Notes: generated by a model from the sequence alone, not told the origin. DNA of 64,000 nt from Arabidopsis thaliana (GCF_000001735.4 NC_003075.7:311001-375000), one strand, 5' to 3'. Positions 22,590 to 37,704 are shown, numbered from the stretch's first letter. Numbers and translations are program-made.

Positions 22590-23778
22590 ATTTATAGATG
22601 ACTAATGGACTCATTATATTATCTCACGAAGCCCATTGTGTTTTTTAGAGTCAAGGAGCCCAATTGTTTTTCTTTTTCTTTTGATAAGGGAGGAGTCCAT
22701 TTGTTTTAGTCTAAGGTGAGGAAATTTGGGTATTCGGGTCGGGTTTGGATCGAGTCTTTCGGGTTCGGTTTAGAAGTTTAAGACTGGTTCGATTATACGT
22801 ATTATTTAAGCTATAGGTTCTCTTCGGGTATAGGTTGAAGAACCCAATAAATAACCAAAATTATTTTGGGTTTCAATATTATTTACCAAAACCTTGTCCA
22901 GATATACCCAAACATATATAAAACTATCCATAAAATTATAACAAGTTTTCCTTTATTACAATAATAAAAAACAAGAAATAAACCTTGTTTTTAACTTGTT
23001 CCATAATCCAATCATTAAACAATTCACAAACTCAAGTTATCAGTATATATGTCCTCATATGTATATATATGTTCGGGTAATAAAAAATACTCACGGATAT
23101 CAATTTCGGTTCATGTAATACCTGATACCTGAAATTATTTGAGAACAGAACCCGGGTATTTTACAAGAAGATATGATAAGACCTCGTTTGCAAATCTCAG
23201 TCCATGAACTCGATTTCTTTTTTTCTTAAGGAACAAGTTTAACTATCCAATACTGAATATACATCAATTCGGTACTAAATGTATAGTAGATACGAATTTC
23301 CTCCGGAATGACTCAGAGAACAGTGAGAGATTAGTAGATAAGATACTTAACTTTTGGGGAGAGACCTCAGGACCCATATGACTTGAAGACTCACACCAGC
23401 TCTGAAGTTAGACGGGTTTTGGGTCTCCGGGTCAAGTTTAAAGAAAAAATGTTAAAGTAGATTTCCCTTTCTACTTTGGTTTGAGATGAGTTTAGAATTT
23501 AGTTCGATGTTACGAACGTGAATATATACCCAAAACTTGTGATGTATATAAATGCTTATCAATCTCGAATCTCTCTGTTACTGTAGCGTGTAATCCACGT
23601 TTGAAGTTTTTGTTCGATTCGATAAATGTTGGAGCCAAAACAGAGACATCAACAAAAACATGGGATCCCAATGAATAAATAGATAAACTCTTGTCTGTCT
23701 ATAAATAGACTTACATCTTCAAAAAAGATTTGTATAAGTCTCCTCCACTTAAGAAGATATCATTTGTAGCTTCTTACA
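22590..23778. other. Spacer upstream of the MATH gene, with a transposon-like repeat
   Basis: The core, about 22730-23170, is rich in CGGGT/ACCCG words (for example TATTCGGGTCGGGTTTGG and GAACCCGGGTATTTT), like the hAT-like element at 1570-2181. It is probably a worn relative, but I could not pair terminal repeats or a target duplication. The rest is A/T-rich promoter sequence. No gene was seen. Confidence 0.4.
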
Positions 23779-25120
23779 ATGTCGCGACCAATCCCCATTG
23801 AAGGTTAAATAATAAACATAATTTTGTGTCTTATCTCTTTAGTCTTTATACAAGTTCTTATAATAATTTTCTCTTCCTCACAGAAATGGTGAGGCTGTTC
23901 AAAATACGTCACACAACATCTCACTTGTTCAAGATAGACAACTTCTCTTTACTCAAAAAGCATGGAATCGAAAAGGTCGAATCCTCTGTTTTCGATCTCG
24001 CTGGTCACAAATGGTGTGAAGCTTTTTGATCTTCTTATTGACATACAAAAGAAAACAAAGAAACAGTAGATGATCATTAACCTCAATATATCGTTCTCTT
24101 GGCTTGTTATGGTAACAGGAAACTCTCTGTGTACCCAAATGGGCATAAGAATGCTAAGGGGACTCATGTCTCCATGTTCTTAGTGAATCAAGTTCCGGTA
24201 AATGATATGCCTACATATGAGCTCCTAGTCGTCAGTCAACTAGAGCGAAAATGGCACACCCATGGTTTCTCTCTTTCTCTTTCTCTCTCACTCTCCTTGA
24301 ATCATATATATCTGTGTGTTTGATGTTGATGTGTTGTTATATGAGCAGGACGAGATGAGTTTGATATAAATCCAGAACCAGCTAGTGAGGGGTTTTTAAG
24401 GTTCATATCTCTTGCTGATCTTGAGAGAAAAGGTTTCCTTATTGGAGATTGTTGTATGTTTGGTGTCAAGTTTCATGGGATTGAACCTGCTAATCCCGGA
24501 ACAGCAGAGTGTTTTAGCTTAATAGAGAAGCCTCTTAACCACAAAGTCACTTGGATGATGAGCAAGTTCTCGTCCTTCAACCCTGGAAAGGCTCATCAGT
24601 CTAATGAATTTGTCGTTGGAACCAGGAAATGGTAAATATATATTGATTCCAACGACTTCTTTAAAAAGACACAACAATATACTAATGAAAATGCATCACA
24701 ATATATAGGAGACTTGAAGTTCATCCAAGAGGGTATATGGATGAAAAAGACAAATCATTTTCTGTGTATCTATCAGCAGAAGGGTTTGTCAACAATGCAC
24801 CAATGACAAAAACTTACGCCAAGTTCAAGCTGCGGGTATTGGATCAAGTTAGCTGGAATCATGTTGAGGAATCAGGTATATATATAGGATCCATCTTTAT
24901 TAGGAGGAATTTGTTTTGGAAATTTAGTCTTGTGATGGTAAAATACTAGTAGTAATCTTTTATTTTTGTAGGTTTGAGCTGGTTTGATGCAGAACCTTCG
25001 GACCAAAGTGGCTTTGCGGATTTCATGCCTCTGGGGAAACTAAATGAACCTTATTTGGTAAAGGATAAGCTTTATGTGGGAGTTGAGTTTGAAGTCGTTT
25101 CTACCACTTATTACTGTTAG
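23779..25120 (+). CDS. MATH (TRAF-like) domain protein
   Basis: Six exons (23779-23803, 23884-24013, 24119-24264, 24349-24631, 24709-24875, 24972-25120) give 299 aa in frame. The first exon adds only eight codons (MSRPIPIE) across an 80-bp intron; a start at ATG 23886 inside exon 2 is the alternative and loses nine residues. The body is two consecutive MATH domains, about 15-140 (HLFKIDNFSLL, SSVFDLAGHKWKLSVYPNG) and 165-295 (HKVTWMMSKFSSFN, RLEVHPRGY), ending just after the second. No BTB, protease or kinase domain is attached. Plant MATH-only proteins bind partners in ubiquitin and immune complexes; a specific role is unknown. I recall this locus as AT4G00780. Confidence 0.85.
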
Positions 25121-26113
25121 CTTCTAGGCTGTAATAAGTCTTATTGTGAGCTAAAAATAACAAGAAATGTTATAATGTATTGAATAAAATGTTGGAGAAT
25201 GTACCTACTGAGACTTGGAGGTGGAACTACATTGACCTAGTCTTAGCCAAAGTCAGATTTCTCTTTTTTGTCGTTCGTATAAATAATACAGTTTGCTTCC
25301 AAGTTTCACTTTTGTCATCAAAGTCAGACTTGCAATTAGTTTTTAAACAAATCTGTCTTGAGGGTAAAAACTGCAGATGAAAATCAACAAATCCAAGCTA
25401 TAAAAGTAAGAGGATGAAATTGTCGTCACATGATCTCTTCGATGGATCAAAAAGATAAGAAGAAGAAAAAACAAACAATTCCTTGTCAAGCAAGCATCAG
25501 ATTAAAGAAAAAAGACCTTTATTCTAATTCCATGTTGGACCTTGAGATCTGATTCACACACTTTATGTTTATCAGGAATCTTATCCCAAATTGATTGAAT
25601 AATTTATGCTGAGAATACATCAAAGACTAGCTATATAATATAAGATTCTTGACGGCATCAAATCAAAGAATCTTGTCTTGAGGGGACCAACTATATTAGT
25701 GAACTTTTTGAACATTGGTTATATAACTAGTTTTATTACTTTTGGTACTATACATCAAGTTAATAAAGTTACTAATTTTCCTAGTTACAAACCATATAAT
25801 AATCTCGACCAATCTTTTTTCACCTTTCAGAGTACAGAGCACAAGTGGTGGTGCTGACGGAACGCTTAGTAGGTGCTGGCGGATACATTCTGGTTCAGCA
25901 TTTAGTTAATTATCTAAATAGTAGTCAATATTGTAAACTAAAGCTTTACCATGGGAACTCAAACTGGTTGTTGATGAATAAATAGTAGTATATTTGTGTA
26001 TATATAGTATATACAACATTAATTGTTGATGGTTCTAAACTCGTTGAGACATCTTTACATTGGAGATGGTCTTAGGGTCCTAATCATAATCCCAATTACC
26101 AACTCTTGGCCTA
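25121..26113. other. Convergent spacer between the MATH gene and VPS8
   Basis: This holds the 3' UTRs of two convergent genes and A/T-rich DNA. No exon, RNA gene or clear transposon end was seen. Confidence 0.5.
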
Positions 26114-29100
26114 TTAAAGAAAAGATTTACCAAATGTTGACCCAAATATCGATCCTTTTGTTTTCGGCTTCTTACCCTGTCCGGTTTTTACAGGTTTTGT
26201 GTCTTTACCGCTACTCTCTCCCGGGGTAAAACCCGAGAGCCTGCTCACTTTTTCATGGTACACAGCCGGAGGTGCAAGCCTTAATCGAGGCAAGCTCTCT
26301 ATCTGTACCAATCTCTGATCTTTCTGAAGGTTGGTTAAGATTTCAAACTGCAACGTTGAACAGTGTATTTTTTTTTAGTTAATTGCAAAGAGGTTTTCAG
26401 TTTTAGAATTATAAACATCTTACCCGTGAAAGTTGTTGGTTATGAGAATGATCGCTCATTTCATTCTCGTGTGAGTAAGGCGAAGCACGTTGTGAAGACC
26501 CGGCGTTTGACGAAACTGTGCTTATCAGTCCATAATCTCGGTAGAACGATTTACCTTTTAAAGAGCTTTTGCTGGTCTTCTTGGTCATACAGACAGGACA
26601 GCCTGATGAGGAGACATGAATTGATGACGCCGATGTTGACGTCTCATTCTCTGAAGGTTCACATTGAAGATGTGTTGCGTGGCCACAGTTGAAAACACGT
26701 ACACGAAGAGCAGAAAATGTCTTGGTGAGAGGGCAACTGCATATACAACAAAGCAAACTTCTGGGTGCATACCCGTGAGAAGCACCTTTCTTAAGTAAGT
26801 TCATGGAGTAGAATGTATCATCTTCGATTAAAGACTTTGCAGTATCCTGTCCAGGGGAAAAAAAGGTTTTAGAACATTTGAAGAGAGATCAGTCAACCGA
26901 TGCACAAAAGTACATGATTAGAGAGAAGCAGCCACGCAGGAACATACTAGTATTCTCCGTTCGAAGCCATATGTTCCAAGCATTCCCAGTATTGTAAGTT
27001 TAAAATCACCAAACTCTTGAGTACCATTGTCAGAAAGGAGTTTTGTCATGATTGTTGGAAGACGAACATATCCTATCATTCCTTCAACAATCTCTTTGAT
27101 AAATTGAGATATGAGCTTTCTCAGGATGTGTGTCGCTGCCGTATCAGATCTTGGAATCCTCCACTTAATTGCAACATCTGATTCATTGACATGACGTTCC
27201 AATGATTTAACACCTAAAGAACCTTTGTTTATTCCATCGGTGTTCTTCGGTTCCCGGTATGATTCCATCAAAGGTTCACAGAAACTGCATAAAGCACGAA
27301 TAGACAACTATGATCATCATTGCCTTAATAGCTCCGAGCGCTCGCTCAGGCTTGTTTATTCCAACATGATATTAATTGCATATGTTTAAGAGTAACTATG
27401 ATGAGTGTGTTATAAGGATGATAAGAAATCGGTAAGTAGCGATCAGGTGTATGATCAGGCTTACGTGTCAAGGAAGCGAAACCAGAGTATCTCTGACTCC
27501 TCCGGATTAAGACGAGGAGTGTTGCGCTGACACAATCCTATACAGGCTTGCAAAACACCTTGTATGTCATGTACCTGAAGGATCACAAACAGCATGAGAG
27601 AGAGCCATGTAGAGCACATTTTCTTATTGTCATAAATATGTACGGACCTCTTTCAACTCTAAGGCACTACTGAAGTGTTCCAAGCTGGCTCCTTCGCTAG
27701 CACCCAATTTCATTTCTGACATTAGGCATTCCACTGCAATTTCAAGCTCGACATATTTTTCATTGAGTCCAGAGAGTGTAAGTGACAAAGCACTTCCTGC
27801 ATCACCCACCCTTTCCAAGAGAAATGCTGCTGCATCGACAATTCCATATTCCTGGCAGAGGCGAAGACAGTGTTCCACCCTGTAGCTGTCAAAGGTTTCC
27901 AGAAATTTCAAGACGGACTTCGGTTCGTACTTGCATAATAGCTGTTAAAATACACAGAGAATCATCAGTATTGAAGTGATTCAATGATGCCAAATATTCA
28001 TAAGGGCCCACTAAAAAGGATAAAAAGAAGCAATTAAGAACAAGCCGAGCTAGCAAGCACTATCACTTTTCCAAACAAATAAACCAAAAAAATATCTGTT
28101 GTAATAAAAACAATGGGGTTTCAATCTTGCAAATTCTGAAAGATAGTTGGAAAGAGCTATAACATTTGCAAGATGGCGATGAAGAGGGAACATATACTTT
28201 GACAGAGATCTAAGACCTATTGCGGACTAAAAGTGTCTCACTGACTTCTGCAGTCACAAAAACCAAAATATTGTTTTCAGAGCTGCCAGGAGAACTTATT
28301 TCTATTAGAGAGCAGCCATTTGACAAAGAAAAGATAAGAAATGCATTTGACTTAAAAATATAAGAAAGACTGCAGAGAGAAATTTAATTGAACGAGTCTT
28401 CACAAGTGTAGTTTTTTACCTCCACGTAAAGCTCAATCATGTCATCAGTCACATTGACTGGATTATCTTGGATGAATTTGGGAAAGTCATTGAGTCCTTC
28501 CAAATAAATCTTCGCCTCTTTGGGTATATCCCTTCTAATGTTTTCACCCGAGCTATCTACAGCTTCATGTTTTCTTAGACGAGAAAAATCAAGACTCCCA
28601 GACAAGTAAACCTCAATAACAGTCTTGAGATACAGGAACAAGCTTCTTGGATGAGAATGGAGCTGCTCTTGAATGCGTTTAATGGTGTCTTTCAAATTAC
28701 AAATAATCAGGAAGAATGCTCCTTGTCTGCAAAATGCCAGACATCCAATATTATTAGTCCACTAGACCTACTCAACAGAGAGAGAGAGAGTAAAATCAAC
28801 CTAAAGTTACCTGCTCAAATCAAGGAGCTCGGGAATCCTAGAAATTATTGCAGATTGAAAGGCAGTGAATTCATCTCCACTCAACTGTGACAGCATCTTG
28901 TTCACATAGCAAAACAAATGTATGGGTTCATCTGCCTCTTTCACGTAGCTATCCAAAGCTGCAACGTACCTTCGATCGATAATATGAATATAGCCACAAA
29001 CCTGGGGAATTTGGAAACCATTAACAGAGATCAAGGACAACATCCCAAAATAAAGCATTGCAAGCACGCTATAGGGGAATGATGAATGGCTACCAAGAGG

Positions 29101-32100
29101 ATACCTGATAAAAATGTGCTTTCTCACAAAGCTGTGATACATAATCTGCATCCCAATCAGTCTCCGGGACAGCTTTCAGAAGGTTTAGTAATTGGTTCTC
29201 TCTCATCTTAGAAGACACGTTATAAGTTGGAAGAATGTGGTCTGATGTTAAGTAATCTAAAATCTGTGCCAATACGCTCTTGGAAATACTCACTCTACCA
29301 CGTGCTGCATAATATGCAACAAACTCAAATAGATGACTTGTATCCTCCTTGGAAGGCCAATTTTTATCTGATTTTGAATCAATTGGATCGCCAGACTCAT
29401 TGCTTACGCCCCAGTCGGGAACATGAACTAGAGCATCTACAAGATTCTGGATTAGTATATCGTTGCTAACTTCGGGTAAACTGCCATCAGTCTTGGACTC
29501 TACACTTACTTCACCGTACTCCAGAAGGTGACTCTCATGCTTCACCATTTCATTTTCTACAAATGCATATCTTAGGACATCTAAAGTGGCTTCAGTATCC
29601 ATTTCTAGCAGATGGTAGAGGTTCAAATAATTCAATCGAGATGTTACACATGTACTAGAATCATGGGCATTTGATTTCTCCAGTAGAAACTGAATCAGCT
29701 CACTCCTAAGTGATGGCCATCGTGTAGGATTTAGAGTTCCATGTCCTGCAGATAAAACTCCAAATAAGTTTGTGAGAGGAAAATGCCTATATAAAGTTAT
29801 AGGTCACTGGATACAATAAGGTCGATTGCAGATCATAACATGCAGTGAAACCATAACAGAATCCTACCTGGTGGAAAAGCCAAACCAAGAAAGCAGTACT
29901 TTAAATAAACAAGCATCCGGTACCTGAAAAAGAAACAGAGTTAAAAAGAACTCATCATTTATGTGGCCGCAAAATATACCTTAGTTCAGACAACTATATT
30001 GCGTCATAAAGGAAATCAAAATTTTCTTACACAACAATAATATTGCAATTAGATATATGCATAGGTGCGCTCTAGGATTAGTTGCATGTTAGGTAGAAAT
30101 GAATGAGCAGTTTGAATTCTAGGCTCTCGAGTTCAGTTTTGCATGTAAGGTTTTATTCAGCCAGAACAAAGTACAACGACTTAACATAACATACCCAATG
30201 GCTGTAGCCCTTTGTTTCTCACTGTTCCGTAAGACAATCAAGAGTTCCTCCAGAGGTGACCTGAAATCATCCAACCCTTTGTTGAAAAGATAGAGCAAGG
30301 CCCCATAAAGCCCATGCTCACGGCAAATTCTGACTACCTAAGTGTCAATGAGGAAAACATCAAAATTCAACCATAATACTAAATCAACACATCAACTTAT
30401 TGAAGAAAAGGACCGAACAGAACACGTGAAATTGTCTACAAACGTGACCTGATTGAAATCCAAGGAAGAAATATCCATGTGCAAAACACACTGCTCAATT
30501 CTTTGTAGCCATCCTTTCCTACTATAATGTTCTACCAGCGCTTGCATGATCTGAGATGAAACAAAAAAATCATAAAATAAAATACAACGGCACTCTTGAG
30601 GAAATCTTATAATTTCACAAAAGATACCTCTGGAGGAAGAGATCCGAGCATATCCCTTAAAATATAAGGCTCCAAAAGCTCCAAAAATGTATCTAGTCAT
30701 CAAGAGAAATTATTATATCTCATTAGACACAAGGAATTAATTGTCATCAATAGATTTAAACAAAGATCAAAGTACCAAACTGAGGTGGAAAAGGAAAGCA
30801 GTTTCCAAAGAACGTTTATATCTTACTTACTAACCTCAAGGAATCAAAATATTATACTCAGCATTGCAATTTATCCATATGAAAGTATTATGCTGTTTCA
30901 TTTAGCAAACTATACAATTACTCTAAACCATTTACAGAAGAACTAAACTAAAAGTAATGGAGAACATACATGCAAACACACAGCACAACACGTATGTGTA
31001 TGTATTATAGAAATCGGCATGCATAAGAAAAACACCAACCCAAAGGAGATACCAAAATAAGATATTTCAAGATCGGTGGACCAAAGCTCTCTAAGGATTT
31101 AAAAAAATAAAGATACAGAATCAGACAACCTATAGAAAAGTAGTTACTATCCTATCGTAGTAACATCTTTTAAACAATTATTATATAGTTGGAATGATAC
31201 TGACCCCTGTTCCTTAATAAAATGTAGCACAAAAAAAAGGAAGTTGATGGTAATACATCTAGATGTGAAAAATATACCTCTTTGTTGTACAGCAACAAAT
31301 CTGGAAAATATCTCATCAAAGAGCAAATCCATCCTGTTAATATGAACACAGAACTCAACGGCAACACCACCAACACGATTGTATTGTTCTTCTATCTCTA
31401 AATTGACATTATTGATTCCACTACTTGGCTCATGAGTTACTCCATTGTTTTCAATCTGATTGGAAAATGCTATTGAAATATAAGAAAATACTTCATCTAC
31501 ATAGGAAAGTAGCAACTCTGCTAAACTGGGTGCTATGGCTTCCCTTATGGCATCCACAGTTTTGGGGAGGTCAACAACTCCATGAGCTTGACCATTGAAG
31601 AGTGACATTGCCATGTTAAATGCACCCATCCAGTCACCTCCTCTCCTTAACACATCAACCCGCTCCTTCCACGGCAAAAGTCTGGAGATAACAAGATGTG
31701 CAGTCCCGAGAATGTACACTGAAGCCCCTCTGACACCCATAGAGTTGTGATAAGCTTTCTCAGGATTTCCAAAGACATTAGTAAAGTACGTATGATAGGA
31801 AATCAGGTCATTCCCTGAAGAACCAGCCACTGAAAAGTTTGTCTGGTGAATTACCACACCATCTCTTGTGAACAGATACAAATGGCCCGTCACAGTTGGG
31901 ATCACCAGCAACTGAATATGCAGAGAAAAGCCGAAAACTCATGAATATGTATTTGCTTAGAAAAAACTTATATCAGTATACACACCTGGTCATCTAGCCA
32001 AACAACACCAATAGCTGGGCTGTCAAGTGACCATTTGGCATATTCCTTTATGTCTGATTTTACCAACTTGGCAACCTGAACTCGACGATCCCAGGCAATG

Positions 32101-34581
32101 ACAAGAAAAGAAACCCTATCTTCTGCCTCCTTCGAATAATTTTCTGCAAAATTTTACCTACGTAAAACAGTACATGTAAAGTACACAGTTATACCAGGAG
32201 AAGAATTACCTGTTGAGCGTCTCCAGGCAGTGTATGGCATGGAACCTTCCCGAACCCCTTCTGGCCTAGGAAGTTGTGCATACACCTCCAAATTTGGAAT
32301 GAGCTTTACCTGACAAAAACAGAAAAGGATCATTTCCAGAAGCGTAACCAGTAAATTGACTATGAACAAATATCTGGAATATTTACCACTAGTCCAGTTT
32401 GATAGGTGGCAAATATGACAACACCTTCTTCCACCGAAGTTGAATCCTCATTAAAGAGCTTCCAAGTCGAACCAACCCCAACAACACCTCCCATCATGCT
32501 ACTTATACTGCTGGATGGAACTGCAGAGTTACCCCCCTTAGAAGACACCAAGGAGCTTCCAAAATTTTCATCAGGCAAAGGTGATGCCGAGAGGACTGTT
32601 CCATTTTTTTGTCCATCGAGAAGACACTGATGCAATTAAAATAAGGTGTACAAACCCATTCCTCAATGTTAGTAAGGCTGAACAAGAAACCAGTAGAACA
32701 CATACACAAAATCACAAGCAAAAGCAAATATGATCTTACAGAATACTAAATTTACCTGCGTTTCCACCGTATACATGTTCAACAGCCGAGCATAAGAAAA
32801 ACTGTGTTTAAAAACAACACCCTTAGTATCACTTGTAATAACTTTAAATTGGCGAGAACCCTGAGAATCCCGGCCTAGAAAAAAGGCATATACTACTGGT
32901 GCAGTATGTTCAGTGATCACTTTTGCTATCGACGCTCTCTGCATGTCCCAAACTGTAACATGTCCATCACCATAACCTGCTAGCAGAAGGCTCCCTATCT
33001 GATTGAAGCAAACTGAGGTAACCGGGGACTGGGACCTTTCTCCTTGTAAACCAAGCCAAATCATCTAAAGATTTGTAAACATAGTTATTAATAATATGAG
33101 CATATATCTACCCAGGTAAGGTTATAATAAACTCGTGTACAAATAACCTAGAAATGGACAAAAGTAATGATGTAAAAGACAACCTTTGATTCCATTTGAT
33201 CTGCATGATCAGAAGAATATTTACTTGGTACAACGACAATGACCCCTTTGGACGTACCCACTGCAATGTAATTCAAATGAACAGCCAAAACCTGAGGAGA
33301 ACCATGGTCTCGCTTAAATGCCTGCGATGAAATGGTCCGGCTGATGACATTGTCAGCATCAACATCAAAGTAACCTAAATTCGTGGAACCGATCTTAACA
33401 CCCTCAAGTCTCATTGGCTGAGCAGCAGCCCCTTCCTCCCAATGCAAACCAGTATATGCTTGTTTCTTCTCAAACTCTTCAGCCAGCACAAGCTGCTTCC
33501 TAAAAGATTGCGATTTTAATCTCTCTCTTTTACTCATCCTTTCATTTTCCAACTCAGCAATCCTCTCTTCTACAAGCTCTGAAATGCCAGACATTGAGCT
33601 TCCATCATCAGGAATAAAAGCATCACCTCCCTCTTTTTTAGATTCCGGTATAATTATATCTGATTTATCACTCTTAACATCTCCAACACTTGATTCCTCA
33701 TCATTGCTTACCTTAGCATCATCGCACTTCCCCTCAGAATCAGTCAAATGTTGAGATTCTGAAGACTCTACCAAAGAAGCGACTAACATTGTCTCATCTG
33801 TGTCGTCATCAATAGCAGCATTTCCGGCTTCCATTGTGGTCTCCGCTTCTTTCTCTGTAGAGACGTTTCCTTCAGAATCAAAACCAGAGGAAACAGTGAC
33901 TAAGTCAGGGTTTAAGCTCTCAGTAATATCACTAGCTTGAACTTCCATTACTTTAGCTTCGTCTTCTAGACTTGCAACACCAGAAACTCCATTATCCTCA
34001 TCCTCCAGCAGAGATTCTCCACCAAAAGAACGAAAATCATCAGCAGAAACGGATCCAGCAGCAACTCCAACAGAATCTCCATTAGAAGAAAGTACTTCGT
34101 GATCATCTTCCTCTTGATTTGAAACCTGCAGCAGCAATTCACTACTTGCACTGCTAGCTCTCCTTGACTTGATAATAGCAGCGTGTGGTGTAGGAACCAA
34201 TCTAGAAGCAGCCACAGCCGCAGCAAGCGCAGCACCAGGCTTCACATTCGACCTTACTCCTGCCAATAGTGAAGGCAAAGGCAACTGTCTCAACGAAGAA
34301 GAAGAAGTCGAATTTCGCCGCGTCGGAGGAAATCCGCGATGCAATTCAGATTCAGGTCTCAATACAGCAACGTTAGTAAGGGCTTCTGATAAGCGGCGAT
34401 TCGGATCGTCTTGTTTCCGCCGGTTAATTGACGGTGGTGAGGAAGGAGGAGAAGACGAAGCCGATGAAGAACTGGAGGCGTTGAGAATTTCGTCGACAGT
34501 ACGGTGAGGAACGGAGGAAGAATCCAAATCGGAATCGGAGTCTGAGTCCGATACGAGGAACGAATCGAGATCAAGTTCCAT
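26114..34581 (-). CDS. VPS8: VPS8, CORVET tethering complex subunit
   Basis: Eighteen exons give 1,913 aa with every phase checked: 34581-33184, 33064-32756, 32626-32387, 32309-32210, 32143-31986, 31911-31278, 30692-30628, 30550-30449, 30337-30195, 29923-29868, 29745-29105, 29001-28811, 28726-28420, 27941-27648, 27574-27465, 27284-26948, 26846-26424, 26347-26114. The N-terminal 400 residues are disordered and acidic. A WD40-type propeller follows (VTSVCFNQIGSLLLAGYGDG, VTVWDMQ at about 480-510), then the Vps8 core (RRGDWMGAFNMAMSLFNG), a long helical solenoid, and a C-terminal RING-like finger at about 1724-1790 (CCICSCPL, CGHATHLQC, CPVC). VPS8 is the defining CORVET subunit, working with RAB5-type GTPases in endosome-to-vacuole fusion. 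Position matches AT4G00800. The ATG at 34581 is chosen because the upstream in-frame codons have no ATG. Confidence 0.93.
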
Positions 34582-35178
34582 GTGCGACTTCTTAATAGCC
34601 GTGAACTTCAAAGTAGCCGTTTGGTATTATCAGAACTCTCTGACTGACTCGACTCCGAACATTCTCCGCCGGTACTAACCGACGTTCTAATTTCAGCTAA
34701 AACGAGTCCATCACAAGAAGAAAAGAAAAAAAAAATGAAAGCCTCTGGATTATGCAGAAGGTTCAATTTTTACTTTTTATACATTTGACAACATTAGTAT
34801 AATCAGTAAAAAACTTACAAAACTTCTGAGAAACCATGGTTCATGAAACCTGCGTATCCACTGAATTATCAAGTTGTAACAGATGTTCATATCTTTCCTG
34901 ATTTTTTGTTCTTCTTTTCTATTTCAAGATCAAATTATAAATAGACTGAGATTTGGTAGGAAAGAAGACGCAGCTGAATCCAAAAGTCAAATTCAATAAG
35001 CTCCAATGCATTTTGAGCATAAGATAACTCTCATGAACTACAAAGAAGGTCGTGAGCCAATTGCTAACTCCAGTACATGATATAAGAGTAAACTGTAGTA
35101 GTGTCGAAATGACAAAACTTAAAATCTCAAAGCAACTAAAGCAATAGAACATATGAAACGTAAAATGAAAGGAGACAA
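34582..35178. other. VPS8 5' flank and RPP1 3' flank
   Basis: About 600 bp between two genes on the same strand holds the VPS8 leader and promoter and the RPP1 3' UTR. No separate gene was seen. Confidence 0.5.
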
Positions 35179-35978
<800 letters not shown>

Positions 35979-36244
35979 TCACAAAAACCATAAACAACAG
36001 ATTCAAATCTCAACAACAACAAGAAATCAAACGAGAAATTTCCTAAATAGCCACTAAATTTACTAATATATGCTTATCGTACGAGCACAATAAATCCGAA
36101 GATTGGTGAGAAATCTGTAACGAATAAGCCTTTAGGTGTTGGAAATGTTTGAGGATCGAGAAAAATACCTCAGACTACGATTATGAAGCTTCGGCTCAAA
36201 TTTCTTTGGTGGCGATGATAAATAAACCTAATCTCCAGAAATAT

Positions 36245-36305
36245 TGGGCTGGGAATAATCCTTGAAAGGCCCATTGGAAACTTTTCACTTATATACAATT
36301 GGGCC
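36245..36305 (-). promoter_or_regulatory. Site II (TGGGCY) cluster upstream of RPP1B
   Basis: TGGGCT (36245-36250), GGCCCA (36268-36273) and TGGGCC (36300-36305) cluster about 300 bp upstream of the RPP1B start. A telo-box-like TAGGGTTTG follows near 36326. This pairing is the known signature for TCP-driven expression of ribosomal-protein genes. Confidence 0.65.
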
Positions 36306-36897
36306 TTTGATAAACAAAAAAAAAGTAGGGTTTGATGTAAGGAAGCCCAGATGAGAGTGTTGTTGACCAGATGTTTGACTGTTAAATGTAAAAAGGCCAC
36401 GTGTATGGTTGTAGGGAAGAAATGGACTACCGTGGTCCATCATGCACCTGATGATGTCTCTGTCTGACTGGCTCCATGCACGTGATAACACGAGACTTCA
36501 CCAGTTCGTTTTAAAAAATTTCTTCTTTTTTTAGTTTGTTATTTATTGGCCAATAAGCAAAGCTTGAAAGCTGTCATTTTCGACTTAAATCATTGGTCTG
36601 GTTTAATATGCTTAATAAATATATGATAATGATATCCAGCTTTTTCCTAAGGTAAAAGATGAATAATTGGTTTACGCATTCGATGGTTTAAACTTTATTA
36701 ATTTTTCAAAACATGAATCACAATCGTCATTCGTCAGTATTGAAAACATAATAACCTTACGCTCACAAGTTTATATTTGAAGGTATATTCAATAATCATG
36801 CGTACGTATAATAGGGTTCGTCCGTATGCATAGATCATAGCTAGGTGCCTAGGTCTGTCTACATTGTTTGTTCGTCTATATATTTATGCTTATATAT

Positions 36898-36928
<31 letters not shown>

Positions 36929-37071
36929 AAACATGTATTGTATACACTTTGTACATTTATATGATACTTATTAAAATCATATTTAAAAAAGTAAACTAGT
37001 AATGATAGTTTAATGTTATTGTCGATCTAATAAATATATATATATATATATATGAAACATATAAGCATATA
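36306..37071. other. A/T-rich spacer with (AT)n runs
   Basis: This is intergenic DNA with (AT)n microsatellites near 36905-36925 and 37033-37053. No gene was seen. The Helitron begins at its right edge. Confidence 0.5.
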
Positions 37072-37704
37072 TCTTATTATATAAAGTACAGTTTTGAAAG
37101 TTACTAACTCACGAGATCATGACACGTGTCAGGTCTATCATTGAGATGTTGACATATGTCAAAAAAAATTCTTTAAAAAATAAATAAACATATTTACATA
37201 TACTAATTTATATTTCTATATCTAAAAATTTAACTTATAATTTTATTAATTAAAAAGGAAAACTAACAATAAGATGGAGTGTATAGAATTAAATTGTATT
37301 TGTATTGAAAATTTGGATTGTATTTGAATTGTATACAATCGAATTAAATTGTATTCTATTATGATAAAAAATAATATTTAAATTGTATTGTAAAATCGAA
37401 GTTGTAAGATTAAAATTTATTTTAAAGAAATACTAAATTAAATACTGAAAAAAATATGAGTTACTATTTAAAATTCAAATATCATCAATAAGTTGGAGTG
37501 TATAGAGTTAAAAGGCAGTTTATTATGATAAAAGAAATAGTTAAAATGTATAGTAAAATTGAATGTATATGATTGAAATTTTATTTAATTCAAAAATTAC
37601 TAAATTTAACATTAGAAAAGTGTGGATCACTATTTACCATTCAAATTTTAAATATTATCAATACATATTTGAATAAATTTATATCTTAGGCGGGCCTTAT
37701 CTAG
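37072..37704 (+). mobile_element. Non-autonomous Helitron, 633 bp
   Basis: The element starts TCTTATTATATAAAGTAC and ends GGCGGGCCTTATCTAG, with flanking A at 37071 and T at 37705. That is the A|TC...CTAG|T pattern of Helitrons, and a short hairpin (AGGC..GCCT) lies close to the 3' end. No ORF is present. Its 3' half matches the two worn repeats at 13021-13395 and 13633-13855. It also has an internal partial duplication: TGGAGTGTATAGARTTAAA occurs near 37275 and near 37495. It lies about 600 bp upstream of the IQD17 start codon. Confidence 0.8.

Noticed and set aside
34582..34611. VPS8 start ten codons upstream
   Set aside because: The upstream in-frame codon is TTG, not ATG. The first ATG is at 34581.
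36905..37060. (AT)n runs as terminators or a CRISPR-like repeat
   Set aside because: They are simple microsatellites. There are no spacers or regular units, and CRISPR arrays are not expected in a plant nuclear genome.
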